Below, piece by piece: positions 24,388 through 37,300 of a stretch of DNA of 64,000 bases. The stretch spans positions 23,500,899-23,564,898 of the forward strand of contig NC_052394.1 in NCBI RefSeq assembly GCF_009389715.1, given 5' to 3'. Each line of letters begins with the position of its first letter. The stretch's first letter is position 1. The DNA is from Phoenix dactylifera. Taxonomy: Eukaryota > Streptophyta > Magnoliopsida > Arecales > Arecaceae. Position numbers and translations under genes: made by a program. Below the pieces are notes generated by a model that saw only the letters and a program-made list of their open reading frames with translations, ran no database searches and was not told the origin of the DNA.

Positions 24388-25470
24388 TGTGCGTGCGTGT
24401 GTGTTTGGATGCATGCGTTCAGGCATACATGCACCAAGTAACATTTATTTGCTTTTAGTCATAGAAGAAAATAAAGTAGAAAAAATTTCAATCTGTAACC
24501 CACCTTTTTCCACCAAATTTCTATAGCGGACTATTTTTTCATTGCTTAAAATCAAACATAGCTATTCTGTTTTGTATCAAGAAAAAGGGACTCTTGGGTT
24601 ACAAACTACTTTTTCTTATATCATTATTTCTTTATTTATGGTTCATAGTTCATGAGACAACATTTTGGATGCATCAAAAAAAATTACAAGTAACTTAAAG
24701 AGCATAATATGAAAACTTGTTAGATACCTTATTACGATCCGATATGCAATCTTTTCTTTGTTTTTTTTTGGTTTTTTTTATACACATATGCAATCTTTTC
24801 GAGTGTTCGGTATATGTATATTGTTTTATTTAGGTTTGGTTTGTGTTTGGATCTAATAGGTGTTTTTCATGTTTTGATAAGGATGTGGCCAAACCTGGTC
24901 CGTTGACATGGTAGTCACATGTCTACATGGACACTGTATACGATCTTGAGGTATTTCAAATATGAAATAAATTAACATCCCTCCTGACTTTTGTTAATAT
25001 TTGGATCTCATGACTAGTAGCTAGGTAACCAGTCATGCTTCAATTCCTGGAGTTAACAACCTCACCAAGTAATTTTGAGATTTTGCCAACATTCAAGAAT
25101 TTATAGTTCAAGTTCTTGGTCGTTTTGGTGGTGGCCAGTCTTGAGATGGGTTGAGATCTCAATGGAGAGGAGAAACTTTAGGAGTTCAGGAAGAGATCTT
25201 GGCGAAGGCATAGGGAGAGATTCAAAAGTTTGACTTAATGCTAAAATTTATATTGTCTATCTGATTCCAGATTTTATAATTAAAGAAAAAATTGCTTTGG
25301 TGCTAGTTTTGTTCATGCTGGAAACTCCTTGGAAATAAAGCTCGTACAGGCCGGTGGCAGCAGCCAGCCAGAATTTATTATTCGTCAAACATGAGATACC
25401 TCACAAACAAACAGACAAACAAAGACGAGACACATCCATGCAACGAGCAACTTTAACTTATGCTCATAGA

Positions 25471-26280
25471 TCAGTAGCCGTAGGCAGTCGACCAGACGAC
25501 GGGTCCATAGACGACGGCTTGTCCATTGATCTGGACCACAAGCACATAGTCTCCATCCTTGGATGCTGGTTGGCTGCGCCACACCGTCTTGTACTCGTCG
25601 TCTACAACGGCCAGCTGCCCGCGGTGGTCAAGCCTGAGGAAGCAGTACTCGCCTCCATCAATCGTTCCACTCTGCCAGATGATGCCTCTGGACCTCTTAA
25701 CCAGGGCCAGATTGCAGCTCTCACTCATGGTGAAGATGTAATCCCTCGTCGTGAGCTGGGCGTCGTCGTAGAGAACCTGGGACGAGAACAGCACGTTGTT
25801 CGCCATCGGAACCTCCATCGCCCGAGTAGAAACAGCACCCCGCGCGGTGCTGAATCCGAAGTTGGGCGTGGACCAAACGGCAGGGCCATAGATGGCTACT
25901 TCACCGTCGGGTCGGAGGACGGCGGCGTAGTTTCCTCTCGTGTAGTTGCCGCGGAGGGTGGAGCTCCAGAAGGCGGAGCCGCTGGCGCCCTTGATGACCA
26001 ATTGGCCGAGGGCGTTGAGGGTTAGCGTGCAATTGTCGCCATTGCCATGGGTGTTGGATTGGAAGCCACGGCGCTTGTTGTACAATACCAGGTTGCAGTC
26101 ACCTTGCATGACGAATGTGGCGTCCCCGTTGGAAAGCTGGCCGTTGGTGGGGAGAACATCGCCGGTGAGAAGGACATTGCTGTCGTTGGCTGTGGATGGC
26201 CGTGGGAGGAGTGAGACGGTCGATGAAAGGACGACGAGGAGGAGAGAAAGTTTGCGGATCGAGGATGGGATTATTGCCAT
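25471..26280 (-). CDS. Two-domain GNA-type mannose-binding-like lectin, copy 3
   Basis: Single-exon gene, 269 aa from MAIIPSSIRK (26280); an upstream in-frame ATG at 26373 is rejected for the same TATA reason as copy 2. Signal peptide then two bulb-type lectin domains. The site QGDCNLVLY in domain 1 is intact and the remaining sites are degenerate. It differs from copy 2 at scattered residues (for example FWSSTLRGNYTRGNYA) and has lost one residue at the C-terminus (STAYGY). No stops or frame breaks. Promoter and 3' flank are nearly the same as copy 2, so both are probably expressed in a similar way; this is inference. Confidence 0.92.
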   Translation of the reverse strand: MAIIPSSIRKLSLLLVVLSSTVSLLPRPSTANDSNVLLTGDVLPTNGQLSNGDATFVMQGDCNLVLYNKRRGFQSNTHGNGDNCTLTLNALGQLVIKGASGSAFWSSTLRGNYTRGNYAAVLRPDGEVAIYGPAVWSTPNFGFSTARGAVSTRAMEVPMANNVLFSSQVLYDDAQLTTRDYIFTMSESCNLALVKRSRGIIWQSGTIDGGEYCFLRLDHRGQLAVVDDEYKTVWRSQPASKDGDYVLVVQINGQAVVYGPVVWSTAYGY

Positions 26281-26332
26281 TGCTATTGGTTGATTGTCTT
26301 GCTTTTGCTCTCGCCGCTCTTGATACGTGGTC

Positions 26333-26345
26333 ATTATATAGATAT
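26333..26345 (-). promoter_or_regulatory. TATA box of lectin copy 3
   Basis: Same TATCTATATAATG motif and ACGTG neighbour as in copy 2, about 53-65 bases before the chosen start codon. Confidence 0.65.
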
Positions 26346-26727
26346 TGGGCGAGAGGGGAGGGCCTTTGGCCAATGTCGTTAATTAGACGTCTTGGCAATG
26401 GACATGGGTCCCGGTGTCGCCCAGCCTAGCTAGCGTTGAAATTTGAATGGGAAGCAACTAGACGACACCGATGAGCCCGAAGAGAAATATTATGCAGGCA
26501 CGCCAGCTACCATGCACGCCGGCAGCTATCCCTAGTTTCCCACGTTGAACGCCCTGCCGCTTCTCATTGTTTGGGGACCAGCTTTCCTTTTTGGCGTGAT
26601 AATTAAGTAGTTTATCCCTTGATTTTCCCTCTTCTTTCTTCTTTTTATCCGTAATAGCAACACTTGCTTGGTGGACCTAATCCACATATATGAAATTAAA
26701 CCTAAAGCCTAATGAAATCTAAAAGGG

Positions 26728-27235
26728 TGTAACAGTCGGGCCAATAACTTAGTCCCATGATCCAGAAGGATCACCGGACTAGATGCGAAGCACTATAACC
26801 ACTACAAATACTCAGAAGGATTGCCAAAGTCGATGTGGATTATTTTGGCCATTACGCATATCTAAGAAAATAACCAAACTCGATGTAGAATATTTTGGCC
26901 ATTACGAGTATTCTGGAGAACATCAAACTCGATTTGGATCATTTTGAACACTACGAGCGGGATTGGATAGTGTTTAAGAGCAAGACCCGCCGCATCGTGA
27001 AGCCAACTTGCAGCTAAACTTCCAAAGGCTATAATTTGGTCATGCGATGTCTAATTGAAAAAATCATTTTTTTTTTTTGAAATTGGATATTTTGTAGAGA
27101 TCTACAATTTTGGGCCAAATCAGGCCGAAATTTTATCATTTAGGCTCTGAAATGGGATGGTCAAATTGAAAATTTCCTTTTCGGATAAGATTTTGATCGA
27201 ACGTGTAGAAGACAGAAGTCAAGATTTGCCTCCTG
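26728..27235 (+). mobile_element. LTR retroelement fossil (5' part of an LTR)
   Basis: Starts TGTAACAGTCGGGCC and follows the first part of the LTR at 19552, including the ccactac-type repeat units. It stops abruptly against the lectin relic at about 27241. Broken; same family as the copies at 19.5 and 22.9 kb. Confidence 0.6.
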
Positions 27236-27240
27236 GAGGG

Positions 27241-27520
27241 TTTGGTTGAGGATGGAATTGCCATTGCTAGCTCTTGGTTGGGTGGGTTTATGGGCTGCCG
27301 AAAAAACGTGGTCACACTATATATATATATATATAGCGAGAGGGTCTTCTGCCATTTGCCAAGGCCGTCGAGCCTTTTCATCAGTTCTGCATGCATGGGC
27401 ACGTCTTGGTGTAAGCCAGCTATAACAAAACGACACATCGATGTGACCATTGAGTTCGAAAAGAAATCCTAGGAAGCCACACCTAGTTTCTCACGCTGAA
27501 TGCCATCATCGCAGCACAGC
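27241..27520 (-). pseudogene. Lectin copy 4 relic: promoter, start codon and first codons only
   Basis: On the minus strand the sequence matches the 5' flank of the three lectins, including a TATA region near 27310-27335 and the upstream stretch with cctagtttc-cacg-tgaatg, and it keeps a start reading MAIPSST. The rest of the coding region is absent: at about 27241 the match ends and the LTR fragment begins. A dead copy. Confidence 0.65.
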
Positions 27521-28412
27521 TAGTAAATCACTAGTTTTAGCCGGCTCATCTTGCGACTTGTGAGTTTGCTAGGAAATAATTGTTATATTCCTTGAACTAT
27601 CCAAGAAAACAAGCTAAACCCAGGATGGTTTTTCTCCATGAGTCCATGGCCCATTTAGTAAAAGGGTTCGAAGATGAACAATCATGCCCGGCCGGCTGAA
27701 ATCTATAAAAAGCTCCAAAAAGAGCCATCACCATGAGTAGTTGGTTTCGCCAACAGGACATGGTCCAGTTGGTTTGCATCCTCTCAAACAGGTCCTGGGT
27801 TCCATTTTGGGTTTTAGGTTTTACCAGACAAAACATCGGTTACTGCAGTTGGCACTCCACTCTGAAGTGAGGATTATATGCCAATATCATCAAGCAAAAC
27901 TCTAATCCAAACGGTGCATATATCATGGGTTTAGAATACAAGATTTAATAATGGATTACAATGTAAAACTGACCGTCCAGGACCTCATTACTTACCATTT
28001 TTAAGAATCCATCCAAATGGTGGGTGGAGGGTTGGCACATACAAAGGCATAAACACTATGCAGCAAAGACATACATACAAGGGATGGAAAGCTGCCTTGG
28101 GAGCTCCGTGATATGTTTTTTTCCGATTTTATTTATTGGATACATCTGCACATATATTGTATGAATCTCCCGGTTTAGCAAAAAAAAAAAAAAAGACGGC
28201 ATACAAACAGTAAGATTAACCAATGATGGCCATTATATGTGCTTTCCCAGTATTGACTTGCATTTGAATTGGGCTTTGACTGGTCCATAACAAGAGCAGG
28301 TTGTGGGCTGCCAAATTTTAGGATCTGGAATGGGCTGAACATAGTCTGGCTGACCAAGGCCCAACAAAAGCCTAGCTATGCATATGTCCCTTTAAAGTTG
28401 CCATTTTAAGAG

Positions 28413-28588
28413 GTGGTCCGTGCTCCGGCAGATCTCTAGCAGCCCATAGATAGACAATCAATAACAACGACATCAACTATGATTGTTTTAATATGTTAAT
28501 GTGGTCCGTGCTCTGGCAGATCTCTAGCAGCCCATAGATAGAAAATCAATAACAACGACATCAAATATGATTGTTTTAATATGTTAAT
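28413..28588. repeat. 88-bp tandem duplication
   Basis: Units 28413-28500 and 28501-28588 are directly adjacent, start gtggtccgtgct and end aatatgttaat, and differ at about three positions, so the duplication is recent. Confidence 0.95.
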
Positions 28589-29089
28589 ATCTTATAATGT
28601 GATGCAATCTAACTAAAAAAACATAGCCCAAATAACAACCGTTCCATTGAGACAATCTAGGCCAAGCCAAGACGCTGCTTGGTCCCTCTCTTCTCATGAT
28701 TGTCATAATTACATTGCGGCCGCCCATTGGCACTGCTACTATTTCAAAACTGTGTAATAATTCTCCTACTAATTTATCTAAACATATTGATGATTATTAA
28801 CATGCTAAGGCTAAGAAACAAAAAAAGAACCTGGCACCTAGTTGATAACTGACCTTATGCTTTCTCTCCTGTTAAGATGAAGTGACAATTTTCAAGATAA
28901 GCTTTCCAGGACCAAAATGTTTGAACAGTGAAGGCTACATTAATATGCAAGGTAACAGTCGCGATGCAATGAGAGATCATATGATGTACCAGACTACAAC
29001 CATGGCATCTTAATGTTGCACAGCATCAGACAAGAACCTAACAATAATAAGAAGATAAAGCAGCTTAAGATATAACTAAATGCACGGTA

Positions 29090-29360
29090 GTAAGCCATGG
29101 ATAGCTTATTCGATTCCACTCCGAACCCATGGATCCACCAGGTTGCAGTCATCTCGCAACACCAGCTTATAGTTCTTTCCGATAGGCTTGCAACACGGTG
29201 TAGGAATGGGAGACAGTCCGTGGCGACGTTGGAAAGCTCCGGATCGCTCGGTTCTCCTTCGTTGGAGCTGGACCATACATTCCATTGCAAGAGGAAGGCG
29301 TAGCTCTCTTGGACGGAAGTATGAGGACTAGGTTGCAGTCGGGTTGCATGACCAAAAAAA
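29090..29360 (-). pseudogene. Decayed bulb-type lectin relic
   Basis: On the minus strand VMQPDCNLVLI matches the first sugar-binding strand of the lectins (VMQGDCNLVLY), and about 200 bases on, YKLVLRDDCNLVDPW matches a second-domain strand. The pieces do not lie in one open frame, and the spacing is shorter than in the intact genes. I read it as an old lectin copy unrelated to the recent duplications. A lectin-receptor-kinase fragment is an alternative. Confidence 0.5.
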
Positions 29361-31983
29361 TCCAGCAAAAGGGAAAAGACTTCCAATAAAAAAAATAAAC
29401 ATATATTGACCTGATGATGCTTGATAGGGCGAAGGCTGCAGTTAAGGCAGTAACCTTATGAATGCACGCGCCACATGAGAGCAAGATACTCAAATTAGTG
29501 AATAAAGTTACTAACACTTACCCCTATGTAAACATTTTTTTTTCAAATTCGTAATACAGCTAAAATTGCTCATGGTGAATCTATCTCTCCATATGCTATG
29601 ATAGATCGAAAAAAAAAAAGTCCTACTAGAGATTAGACCTGCTCTTGGCTTACTACAAGCAAGTATATCTGAAACTTCAACAAGTTGAGATGGGTACATT
29701 TATCTTGTTGAGGGCATGCTACAATCATTGACTCAGGATGAGTTCAGGCATCTGGCAGACACGGCGAAACACCTAAATCTGATTGACAAATTCAAACAGA
29801 TCTCTGAATTAACATCATGATCACTTCCAGCTATAGTCTATTCATGCAATGCATAATTTCCAATTAATCATTCATACCACCTAATCAACATGGCTTTGTC
29901 ATAATTTTTTTTGCATATTTGGATTGTCTTTTAAAAAAAAAAAATCCGTTACTTAAAATCAGGGCGTTGAAGAAGAGAGTAGGCTACTCCAACCAGCCAA
30001 CACCAATGTACGCACACCTGCAGCATAGTTTTGCACATTGAAGATGAAAAAAACTACAGCACTTGCCATCTAAGAATGAGATAGCTTCCAGACAGACCGC
30101 CAAATGCCTATATCATATTATGTCAGCTCCATTAGTGGCATTAACACGCCCCAAATTCATTTCCATTATTCATGAAGCTTTGCACCTTCGATTATCAAGT
30201 TTCTAACCTGAAATAGTGCAATAGCATCCTTTAGAATGAGCAAATTTGATACTCAGTCTACAAAGTTGATGCTGCTACAGGAAAGTAAAATACAATGACG
30301 AAATAGAAAAGGATATGCAGATAAATTGCCTTCCAGCAGAATAACATGAATACAATGCCTGTTTAGTAATAATAATTAAAAAAAAAAGACAAAAGGACAA
30401 AACATTCATCACCTACTTTTGGTTGCATATGAAGTCAAATATCATATGCCATGATGACAAGAGATAGTATTTTTATGTACTCCATAACCTACTAGCAGCC
30501 TTGAAGTAAACTACAAGCTGTAAGATTGTTTCCATCATTGCTGATAAACATCCTGCATATATTGAAATTTTTACTCAGTTTAGGATCTAATTCTAAATAT
30601 AATATCTTTTTTCATAAAAGTGTTTCAATCCTTTACATTTTGAACCAAGTTATTTATCTGCTGAGTCTCAGTTGATCTTTTTTATAACATGAAATCATAC
30701 TAAACTTATATATAAGATCACTTGAACCTCATTATTATCAATTTATTTTCTTATTTTCTCTTAATGCACTCAACTGCATGCATACTCATGGAAAATATGG
30801 ATAACACAATCTTAAATCCCGACATATTTCTAACATATCCTTCTCCTTTTTATTGAAGAACTAAAAGTTTATTTCTGCTCTGTAAGTTGTCAAAAAAAGC
30901 ATCTGAATATACAGCTTCAACTTTGCCAGATTGTACTCAGAAACTAAAATATTTTTTTATCAATGAGGACTGCCATCTTTCCACCATGGAGCTCAACCTA
31001 ATACCGCAAGATGCCAGTAACATTGTGTGTTTGGAAAAGCTTAAAGCACTAATAATAATTTTAAGCAGACCAATACGCCCTTAAAGCTTGTCAATCATGT
31101 CTTATATAACTAAATTCAAGGGATTTCGCAATTTCTGCCTTGCAGGAATTTCTCCAGCACAAAAATCATAAATCTGCAATAAAAAGCATAACATATTTGA
31201 GATCAATACACCTCTATAAATTTCAGATAGAGCTTGATATAAACAGAATGTTGTTCCGCAACAGATTAATGATTTAGGCATGCTGACTGAATGGGGACTG
31301 AACCAACTGTTCAGTATTAGTGCAATCGGTCCATCCAACCATGCAGTAGCAATGAAGAAAGAATTGCATATTATGGACCAGAACCTCACTGTACTATCAA
31401 GCAAAAATGGACATATAACTAGTGATTGAAGAGTCAACAATCTATGTAAAATCAACAAAACAGGCAGATGAAAGTCAACTAAGAGGTTACATGTATCTCA
31501 AAATTGTAAAATGGTCAAAGGTCCAGCTATACCTAAGAAAATGCAAGAATAGGCGGTGGCTATTTTTATACTGTGTAGTTCCGCTTACAAAAGCTTTCTC
31601 TATTTTTCCTATTTGCCCTACTAATAAGTGATCTTTATGTTCTCTATTTTTTTTTCCATTCTTTTTGTCCCTCACCTGTGTGTGCATGAAGCAAACTCCT
31701 ATAAGAATGGCATGATGCAAAAACTTCCAGTGCACCATGGTGAAAGGCATTCTCATTCGCAATTATCACCTTAGCTACCAAACATTTTCAGAGCATTAAC
31801 AGAAAAGTCGGATGGCTACTCATACATGATATCCTTTTTTTATTTTTGTTATTTTTTTTGTAAAGATACCCATACATGAGTATCTTTTATCTTTTACAAA
31901 TCATTGACAGCAAAGGAGGGAACAAGATAGGATAAGCTGCAACTAACCATGATAATCATATAGATAAATAGGCTTTGTTATTA

Positions 31984-34362
31984 TCATATTCCTGTTGGCA
32001 TAATAAATTTGGGTTTCTTCTCTGCAGGCTTGAGAATTTGAAAAGAGCACATTAGAGTTTCATCAACACTCATCATTGCACCGGCATTGTCAAATTCACC
32101 ACAGTAGTTTGGGGCTGAAAATATGGTGACAAGTTCTCTGTTAGCAAAGAATTCATACCCATCCTCAACAACCTGCAAATTGTAAAAATAACTCAGCACA
32201 TGAACATAAACCATATTCTACAAGCAAGAAAATATGGATTAATTTATAACCTGATGAGCCCGACAGATAAGATCCAGATCATGCTTCGACAAGAATTCTG
32301 AAACCTTATCAGCACCAAAAGTGTATGAAACCCCTCTATCATTCATTCCCCAACCTTGAATATCTCTACCAGGATCTGACCAAAGTAAGTCGCATAATAA
32401 ACCAGTGTCTGGGACATCAGTTGGACGAGTTAAACTTTTAATTTGATCCAAGTTTGACAGATCAGGTGAAAGGCCACCATGCATGCATAATATTTTGTCA
32501 TCGATTAGAGCAGCTACAGGAAGGCAGTTGAAGCAATCAGTAAAAACTTTCCATAATCTAACATTAAACCGGCGCTTACATTCATCATAAAACCCATATA
32601 TTCTATTTATAGAAGCGCATTCATGATTTCCTCTCAGTAGAAAAAAGTTCTCTGGGTACTTTATTTTGTAAGCAAGAAGAAGGCATATTGTTTCCAAGCT
32701 TTGTTTTCCTCGGTCCACATAATCACCTAAGAATAAATAGTTGGCCTCAGGAGGAAAACCACCATACTCGAAGAGTCTTAAAAGATCACTATACTGGCCA
32801 TGAATGTCACCTGAAATTCCATATAAAACATGGAATAATAAATTAACAAAGGATTCAAAGCAATACGACTCACAAGTGATTAAAAAAATATCATATAATA
32901 ATTTCTTCAAATATGCAGAAACAGAAAGGTGAATAGCCATAACTAATTGCTTCTGAGTAAATATTGAAGTATAGACAATAGAACGATTCCACATTTTCCA
33001 TAATGTAAGTGTGAATACAAAAAGTAATATCGCTGCTATAAGAGGAGCCTACATTTATTTTAAGCAGGAGAGCTCTAATCCATGGATTGACACAATCTCA
33101 TGCTACAAAAACAATGAACCCTGAAACAGCATTTGCAGCATTCAAAATATGAAATGCCAAGACTAACAAATATATTATATATTAAAAAGTCTGCTGCTTG
33201 GGGGGTGGGTGGTGGGATCCAAATCTTATAGGAGAGCAGAAGCCTTTAGTACTGTAAGAATCAATGGTGGAGAATCAAAAATTTAAAATTCCCAATTTGG
33301 AAGGCTGATCATTGGTTTCACATCAATAGGAATTGGAATTTCATACTACTTGCAAAATTTTAACAAACATGCGCATGCATAACACATCCATGCATGACAT
33401 ATGTATAATGTTGCGAGAACAAAATATCTACTTCTATTATTTGTGCTCTTAAATGCTCACATAAGCAAAGTATGTGGTACTGGTACTGGCACCTGTACCA
33501 GTTAGCCAGCAGTACGGCACTGTGCCATGTGGTTTCGGCACGTACCGACAAAGGAAATCAGGCGAGGTAGGGGGAGAGGGAGAAGGAGAGAGAGGGAGGG
33601 AGAGGGAGAGGGGGGAGAGGGGGAGAGAAAGTCCTTTCAAATAGGGATGCCCCCTGTGGCCCTTGTAGAGAATATGAGGATGAGAGGAGGGCTTTCGAGC
33701 CCCCCTCTCTCTCTCTCTCTCTTCCAGCAACTCCCTCCCTCCCTCTCTTTTTTTCCTCTCTCTCCTCCCTCCCTCCCAATTGTTGTAACAGCGGGTTTAG
33801 TATCTATAATGGGATCATTCCTTCCATTTGGAGCAGATCTCTATGATCATCTTGTTGTTTCACTAAAAGATCCCATACCAACTATAGTGGATTATTTTAA
33901 AGGCAATAAACTAAGACAACTAGGTCAAACTTTTTATGACCACGGTACCCTCTTGTTTCCATCATTATTTACAAAAGCATCTAAGAATTTCAGAGGAACT
34001 TTTCAATCAGTCCATCTCTTATGCCTCTTCTTCCGCAATTAAAGAAGGTTAAAAAGATTTAAAACTTTGTACATACTAAGTTCTTTGGTTGATCTTTCAT
34101 GATGGACAACAAAACAAATCATACCAGCCCTCTTCTCGAAAAGCATCACATTGCATTGCGTCAAGTACTTTTATGCAAGCAATAACCATCTTCAGCAAGC
34201 ATTAGTTATACTCTTATAGCTTGATTTTTCCACCAAGGACCATTGAACCATCCCAAACCGAGTAATTCGGAGCATACCAAACCGGACCAACTTATTACTG
34301 GAATGATTCGGCTAGTCAATCCAGTTCAACCGAAACCTGTTCCTATAAATCCTCTCCCCTCC

Positions 34363-34399
<37 letters not shown>

Positions 34400-37300
34400 T
34401 CCTCTCTCCCTCTCTCTCTCTCCCAATCTCTTGATCTAAATTCTCCTCCCACTCTCTCCCTTTCTCTCAATACTCCACCTAATCTTTCTCTCCGGGATGA
34501 CGATGTAATGACACAATGATGCCGACTAGACCGGTAGACCGGTAGACCTCTCTCCTCCCCTCTCTCTCCCCCCTCCCTCTCCTTCTCCCTCTCTCTCGAT
34601 GTCTCGATCTCCATTCTTCTCTCCTTCTCTCCCTCTCTTTCGATTCTCCTCCCAATCTTCCTCTATAGGACAACGACGACGTGATGACAAGACGATGATG
34701 CTAACTAGGATTAGGGTTTAGGTCTATGACGACAACAACCATTACACCTCTCTCTCCCTCTCCCTCTCCCTCCCCCTCCCCCTCCCCCTCCCCGTGGTTA
34801 CAATATGCCTCGGCTCGCTATGATACATATTGGTACCGTAGCGAGCCAGTCGCTATTGGTACAACCTTTGGTATTAATTCAGTGAACCTTGCTTCTCACT
34901 CTTTCATGATAGGTCAAATAGGCCATTTCCACCTTCAAGTCTGCTAGAATCACATTTAACAACTTGACCTGAAATGTTAATCCAGCATAACTTTTCTTTG
35001 TTTGTATTTGAACAATTCTTCCTAACAATTTCAACCTTTCCATGGAAATTTTCTTGGGATTCCTCTATATTCTATTTTTGACTACCATTTTAAAATGCAT
35101 TAAAAAAAGCCCTTCTGCACACATGCTGACATATTTAAAATGTCTGTCCCATCAAATTCACCATCCACAAGAATTGCAATGAAAGATGACTACTGCTGCA
35201 CTGCAACAGAGGATCGTGAGTCAACCCTCCAAGATGAGGAACCAACAAATCTTCCTTTTAATAGGTTTGTGGCTACTGCTAAGCAAAGCCTCTTAAACTA
35301 CCTACAGCATAGAGGCATCCAATTCAGTTACTTCAATAAACACGTCCTATCAACTTCCACCCCTATGGCACCGAGAAGCTATCACTAACCTAAGAATCAA
35401 ATACACAATTGCTGACTAAGGCAAGCCATCTAAATACTGAGAGAACAAGGGTATAGCAAGCCCAGCAATAACTCATCCTCAACATATGAAATGCCACTTG
35501 CCTTTTAGGTGTAATTCTCTTCTAAAATGGCAACGAGGCATGTGCAATGCACATTCGAGGGAAGAGAGAAGAGAGAGTGAGTGATACAGTCCAATCTATT
35601 TAGAAGTTAAATCAAAGAGTACAACCGTTTTGGAAGTCAAATTAGAGAAAGAGTCCAATTTGTTTGGGTTCTAAGTGGGAAAGGAAAAGAGAGCACATGT
35701 GGTAGTTAATGGTGAGAAAGTTAGATAATTTACATGTTTTCTAAAATAATTGGATGATTATTTCCGGCATAAACAATGTCAAATAAATCAAGAAAGAATA
35801 TTCCTTGATTTCAAAACTATGAATTTTATATATAGTATAGATTCCACTAAAATATGCAGTAGGTAAAAGAAAAAGGTCATAATGATTACTTATTAGCATA
35901 TTCTACCGATTTTGACAATCTTGTATGTGCATCGCACATGAGACATTAATTATAATGATAATGTGAAATAGTAAATTATACAAGCAGCATACAACACCAT
36001 TCGGACATCATTCATGTAAAACAAATTGCCATGCAGTAGCATTTGTTATGAACCCTATAGTTTAACAAATATTTGGGGATTTGATTAAGTACCTAAACCC
36101 ATCATGGCTGGTCCTAAGCCTAAATGAGAAAGGTAGAGGGTTGATGTCAAGTTGACAATCGATCATAAAAATCAATTAACAACTATGAAATGGATCCACA
36201 TTTGATACTTTGTGAATGAGGATCCATAAAGTCAACCCCGAATTGAGAAAGGCTGGTTGGTTGTGGCATAGTTATGGTTTCAATAACTACAAATCATTTT
36301 TCAATTATTTTTTTTTTAAAAAAATGTCGGCTATCTAGATGGAGGGGGTGAATTTGGGAATGCCACATAACTATTGGCTCGAGTAATTGAAGAATTTAAC
36401 CATCCCCTCCAATTAATTACAACTAGACCTATCCACACGTCCCCCCGCCCCCCCAACAACAACCTTATCGGCCCCCCTCCTAACTACGTGACCCTTCTTT
36501 TAAATTATCATTGTCCCTGCCCCCCTTTCCTCCTCTCTCAACCACCTCTTTTCACCTAGATCCCTTGCCCCACTTCTTTCACCTGGTCCACCACAGAGAA
36601 ACAGACAGATGAAGCATGTGTTCCTCATTTCATGTCCTGTTAGAATAGTGCTTAAAGTTCATTCACATTTTATCCTACCCTCAAGAACAAAGCTTTCTTC
36701 TCTTCTCACCCTCTCTCTTTCTCTATCAATATGCACTTTAATGCCTGTACAACATGGAGCTAGAGGAGGGAGGGTCGCCACAAGATCCATCAAGAGAATG
36801 GAATAGTATGATGTAAGTTTTGTGATGGATAGAGTTATGAAAAAAATACTTACTTTTAAGGGGTAATTGAAATCAAACTGTACTTCATAAAGGTTCTTAT
36901 TAAGCACCAACTGATAGACGTTGGTAGTAGCCTATTTAAAGAAAAAAATGAATCTGAGCTGCCCTTTCTTTTGTGCCATTTTCCGGCACTGAGATGAAAG
37001 AATTGCACTTTTTAGCAACTATTTCCTTGGGCCAGAAAAACTTATGTGGAAGAATCAAAGCCTGAGGAGGATTCTCTTTTCCTTTCTTAGCTCTATCATA
37101 TTGCCTAATAAAAATAACCTTTGAGTTTCAAAGGTATTATAATGTACCAGCACCATTAATCAGTTACCCTAGGCTGTCAACAGATAAATCTAGACTGTCC
37201 ACTGCAACGCATGGATGGGCACAAGTAAAGAAAATGAAGCAAATAGCATATTCTTTCTGGGATTTGAATTAAACCATTTTAAATGTCCATTGAACTTGTA

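Larger units (their letters stand above)
22347..25470. other. Inter-lectin spacer with LTR piece, MITE arm and duplicated flank
   Basis: Contains the promoter of lectin 2, an LTR fragment at about 22950-23450, a single MITE arm at 23577-23645, and a copy of the AT-rich flank from about 23730 to 25330 that matches 15250-16735. The compound (CA)n-(TA)n tract lies at 24304-24384. No host gene is seen. Confidence 0.6.
27521..31983. other. Intergenic region between the lectin cluster and the PP1 gene
   Basis: Mostly AT-rich DNA. Supported contents are an 88-bp tandem duplication (28413-28588) and a decayed lectin-like relic (29090-29360). The part just below 31984 is the likely PP1 3' untranslated region. 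No other coding sequence is recognised; the remaining open frames are short and unlike any family I know. Confidence 0.5.

Noticed and set aside
33527-34042. 171-aa frame rich in Arg/Glu and then Ser/Pro/Leu
   Set aside because: Purine- and pyrimidine-rich tracts inside PP1 intron 1; the remainder has no recognisable domain.
35140-35388. 82-aa plus-strand frame in PP1 intron 1
   Set aside because: No domain, no splice or promoter context, and no sign of conservation that I can see.
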